Source: Flammula alnicola (lineage: Eukaryota; Basidiomycota; Agaricomycetes; Agaricales; Strophariaceae). Taken from it: a DNA stretch of 64,000 nt. Below the pieces are notes generated by a model. The model was not told the origin of the DNA and did no database searches. It worked only from the letters and a program-made list of their open reading frames with translations. Position numbers and translations under genes: made by a program. Positions 61,085 through 64,000 of the stretch are shown in pieces (position 1 is the first letter of the stretch; each line of letters begins with the position of its first letter). Location: the NCBI GenBank assembly GCA_015499995.1, contig JADNRV010000145.1:62001-126000 (forward strand), read 5' to 3'.

Positions 61085-61563
61085 GGGGTTTCTAAGATAT
61101 TTGATACAAGGTTGTGGTAAAAGAGGCGTCGATTATTCGTACAGAAAGTCGTGCTTCAACCTGTATAGGATTTGAATCGTTCAAACGGTGAAAACCATAC
61201 AAAATTGAGGGCTCAAGTAATCCTAATAAGGGGAACAAGAGCGCCAATAAACCAGCGTCAGCAGTTGCTTCCTCATCAAAAGCACCAGCAGCACGCACCA
61301 CTTATAATTCTATAAGGGCAGGAACAGAACCCCTACCTTTACCGTTACCAAAGAAAAGAGAACCTTTCTCGAAAGAGAAAACCCGCTCGGACTATAGCCA
61401 GAAAGTCAGATCCTTAAATAATATTCAAAGCGCACCTCGCAGGATATTATCCAGGACGTCTTCTGTACCTACCCAAAGAGCGACCTCCCCACCAGAAGAG
61501 GAAGAGGAAGATATTACCCAAGAACTTTTCCAGGCGCCAAACGTACCAACTAGATCTACTAAA

Positions 61564-62916
61564 ATGGGTATGCCAGCACCAGGAACAAGAGATGCGCCGA
61601 AGTTTGATCCAGACAAGGAGTCCGAATTGCTGAGATTTATATCTCGCATGGAGGATCTCTATTCTACCCATTCGATCACGGATGACAAGGAGAAAATAAG
61701 GCTACTAGGCAAATATGCCCCAGCGGAAACTGAAGCAGAATGGAGCGCATTTGACGAGTACAAAGCCGGAGCCTGGAAAGCGTTTAGAGACGAAGTCATA
61801 AAAAGCTATCCAGAAGCTGCCGCACTCGAAAGAGGCTCGCTTTTACGGTTCAAAAAGATATGCGCAGAGAAAGCTGGGCGGCATGGGATTCCTAGGCAAG
61901 ACCTTCATGCTCTATTAAGTCTGAAACGAGCGTTCGTTGCAGAAGCCGAAAAACTGTTGGTGACCCCAGCGCTTATGTCGAATAAAGAGCTAGTGACGGA
62001 GTTCTTAGGATGCCTGTCGGAAGAATTTCAGCAAAGACTGAAAGACAAGATGGACGATTTGGCAGACGCAAAGGGAGCGTCTACAAGCGCGACGACAGCA
62101 ACAACAGCTGCTGGAGAAACCAGGGTAGAAGATCGCTACAAATGGAAGGAAGTAATCGAAACCGCGGTTATCATAGCGAGACGGTCCTCACAGCCGCTCG
62201 AAAGGATGAGCGAGGATTTGGTTCGCGGAGTTTCGGGCGAACGAAGAGAAGACACTATTAAAATGGAGGAGACTGTAGCCAGACTGGCGGATTCCCTAAA
62301 AATCCAACAGCAGCAGCAACAGGAGATGCGACAGTACAGCCAAGTGATGGACCGACGCTTTGAGCAGCTAATCTCAGCAATAAAAACTCAAGCGATCCAG
62401 CCACAGGCAGGAACCTCGCAACCTTACTCTTACCAACAACAATACCCAAGGAATAATGCGTATAGCCCAGGAGCTAGTAATAGCAGACAGTATCCCGATG
62501 GGTGCTACTATTGCAAAGAAATGGGGCACAGGATGCACGAGTGTCCGCACGCGCTTAAACACTTGGATCTGAAATGGATAAAGCGCATAGACAGGTGGTT
62601 GAAGCTACCTGATGGTTCCCCACTACCTACAGACGGCGAGAAATCGCGCAAGGAAGTAGTGGAACAATTGTATAAAACTAGGCCGGGTATTATACCAATG
62701 GCGAAAGTAAATATGCAATCCTTCTATCAGGGAAGCGACCAAAACCAGGATATGATGCTACAAGACATGCAGGACCCAAGGGTTTCGCAACTATTGAATG
62801 GGTTAGCGCAGCTATTAGGAAGAGAGACCGTGGATAGAATGATAGCGGAAGAAAGGGAGCCCTCACCCCTGGATGGGATTGAGGAGGAAGAAGAGAACTG
62901 TCGGGTTTTTGAATAG
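61564..62916 (+). CDS. Gypsy Gag protein
   Basis: The frame is open from about 61180 (a Ser/Pro/Lys-rich, Glu-tract extension), but the first ATG is 61564 (MGMPAPGTRDAPKFDPDKES). The capsid-like region DLYSTHSITDDKEKIRLLGK, EFLGCLSEEFQQRLKDKMDD is followed by a Gln-rich linker and a CCHC knuckle CYYCKEMGHRMHEC (about 62502-62543), then LKWIKRIDRWLKLPDGSPLP typical of this Gag group. It ends RVFE TAG. Gag assembles the virus-like particle and packages RNA (family knowledge). Confidence 0.85.
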   Translation: MGMPAPGTRDAPKFDPDKESELLRFISRMEDLYSTHSITDDKEKIRLLGKYAPAETEAEWSAFDEYKAGAWKAFRDEVIKSYPEAAALERGSLLRFKKICAEKAGRHGIPRQDLHALLSLKRAFVAEAEKLLVTPALMSNKELVTEFLGCLSEEFQQRLKDKMDDLADAKGASTSATTATTAAGETRVEDRYKWKEVIETAVIIARRSSQPLERMSEDLVRGVSGERREDTIKMEETVARLADSLKIQQQQQQEMRQYSQVMDRRFEQLISAIKTQAIQPQAGTSQPYSYQQQYPRNNAYSPGASNSRQYPDGCYYCKEMGHRMHECPHALKHLDLKWIKRIDRWLKLPDGSPLPTDGEKSRKEVVEQLYKTRPGIIPMAKVNMQSFYQGSDQNQDMMLQDMQDPRVSQLLNGLAQLLGRETVDRMIAEEREPSPLDGIEEEEENCRVFE

Positions 62917-64000
62917 TTCAAGGATGGGAAAGCCTGGGACTGCGAAGAAACCGACCTCTTCCGGAAGACCCAAGGCCCCTGAGGACAGAAACCGCAAGAG
63001 TCGAGTAGAAATAGAAGAATCAGAAGATGAGGAGAGCGATGAGCAAGAGGAGGAGGACGTGCGGAGAGGTCCACCCCGAAGAAGCAAAAGAGATCAGGTA
63101 GCGCCCAAGGTATTACCTAAAGCGGTAATTGATCCACCAAGGCCCAAGGAGTTGCCATATGTGGACGTCCCAGCATTACGATATGTTACACGACCCACAG
63201 GCGCGCCTAAGCCTAGAGATGTAGAAACGAGACCGGGGCCGGCATACAAAAACCGTGCACCCATAGAAGATGAAGTCGACTCGGAAAAGATATTGGCTGC
63301 TATCCTAGACACGCCAGTAACTGTACCACTCAAGAACCTTTTCGGTTCACCAGATAGTCCGGTCACTAAAGCGTTCGCTAAAAAGATAACTAAAACCAGA
63401 CAGCCAGTCTTGATAGAGGAGATTTTAGATGAAGAATATGAGCAGCCACGCAGGAATGCCGCTTCTGCACCAAGGGTGACATTCGCACATGATCTGCAGT
63501 TTAAAAATGATGCGCTCGAGGATTGGGAAGATACCGGGCAGCCAAACCCAAATTGGAACATAGCAAGCGACCCGGTGTTGCAGTTCATACAAGAACACGA
63601 CGGAGCGTTGCCCGATGAACCTATAGTCGCAAGGGAATCCTTAGCTCTTAGGTCTATCTATCCGAAGATCAATCAAATGGGTCAAGAGGAGGCAGTAGTG
63701 GATCCCGGTTCACAGATCGTGTCTATGGCCGAGGAAGTCGCTATTGAACTAGGCTTAACCTGGAATCCAGGGATCACGGTTAATATGCAGAGTGCGAACG
63801 GATCAACAAACAGGACGCTGGGACTGGCAAGAGATGTACATTTAATCTTGGTGGACTTATGCTCTACTTGCAGGTACATATTCTTAAAACCCTGCTTACC
63901 GAGTTTTGTTGGGGAGGCCGTTTGACGCGCTTACCCGAAGTGGGATTCAAAATGAGATGGATGGTAGTCAGACTATCACTATCACGGATCCTAATACTGG
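62873..64000 (+). CDS. Gypsy Pol polyprotein, N-terminal part (runs off window)
   Basis: In the +1 frame relative to gag, overlapping it by 44 bp; no intron is evident. An acidic/basic spacer precedes a retropepsin-like protease with QEEAVVDPGSQIVSMAEEVA, where the active-site triplet appears as D-P-G-S. The frame then slips twice near 63851 (TTGG, probably TTGGG) and 63891 (CCC, probably CCCC), after which AYRVLLGRPFDALTRSGIQ and TITITDPNT follow as expected. It would supply protease, RT, RNase H and integrase (family knowledge). Confidence 0.75.

Larger units (their letters stand above)
59390..64000 (+). mobile_element. Gypsy-type LTR retrotransposon (left part only)
   Basis: Order: 5' LTR, primer-binding site, gag with CCHC knuckle, protease start of pol; RT, RNase H, integrase and 3' LTR lie beyond the window. 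The gag type and a protease with D-P-G-S identify a Ty3/Gypsy lineage common in Agaricomycetes (inference from motifs). Confidence 0.85.

Noticed and set aside
1..64000. tRNA, rRNA and CRISPR arrays
   Set aside because: I looked for T-loop GTTCGA contexts with paired arms and for regularly spaced short repeats; only the 315-bp array and transposon termini were found.

Overview
The window looks like a chromosomal segment of a mushroom-forming basidiomycete (Agaricomycetes). The support is dense short introns (about 45-70 nt, GT-AG with some GC-AG), fungal versions of core genes, Agaricomycete-style F-box and BTB proteins, and Tad-like LINE, hAT, Helitron and Gypsy elements. No prokaryotic operon, rRNA, tRNA or CRISPR array was seen.

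Left part (1-37 kb), host genes: a Rad4/XPC repair protein (minus, cut by the window edge); a Ste7/Fuz7-type MAP kinase kinase (minus); a DUF2235 alpha/beta-hydrolase (minus); AMP deaminase (minus); ORC6 (minus), divergent from a MYND-finger protein (plus); an uncharacterised SAM-like-tail protein (minus); a tentative small membrane protein (plus); a full-size ABCC transporter (plus, about 25 introns, about nine apparent one-base losses); a multi-pass transporter-like protein (minus); a BTB protein (minus), divergent from two neighbouring F-box-like proteins (plus).

Middle part (37.1-58.0 kb), a three-level nested insertion: a multi-pass membrane-protein gene (minus) is split by a Tad-type LINE with 13-bp target-site duplications. 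The LINE 3' UTR is split by a hAT transposon with 12-bp perfect inverted termini and 8-bp duplications. The hAT is split by an autonomous Helitron (A|TC start, 3' hairpin plus CTAG|T end) that sits head-to-tail behind a 145-bp mini-Helitron. Each boundary can be read directly. The Helitron carries a Rep-helicase gene, an uncharacterised minus-strand ORF, a 315-bp tandem repeat with internal palindromes, a perfect 24-bp inverted repeat, and a four-exon accessory gene with its own TATA box.

Right part (58-64 kb): a low-complexity stretch, one weak small ORF, and the left half of a Gypsy LTR retrotransposon (LTR, primer-binding site, gag, start of pol) that runs off the window.

Two features cut across these regions. 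First, conserved reading frames in Rad4, the MAPKK, the ABC transporter, the LINE and the Gypsy element are repeatedly broken by loss of one base, mostly in short G/C runs; in essential genes this points to consensus errors rather than biology. Second, four in-frame TGA codons in the nested block all fit CGA-to-TGA transitions at CpG, as expected from decay of methylated repeats.
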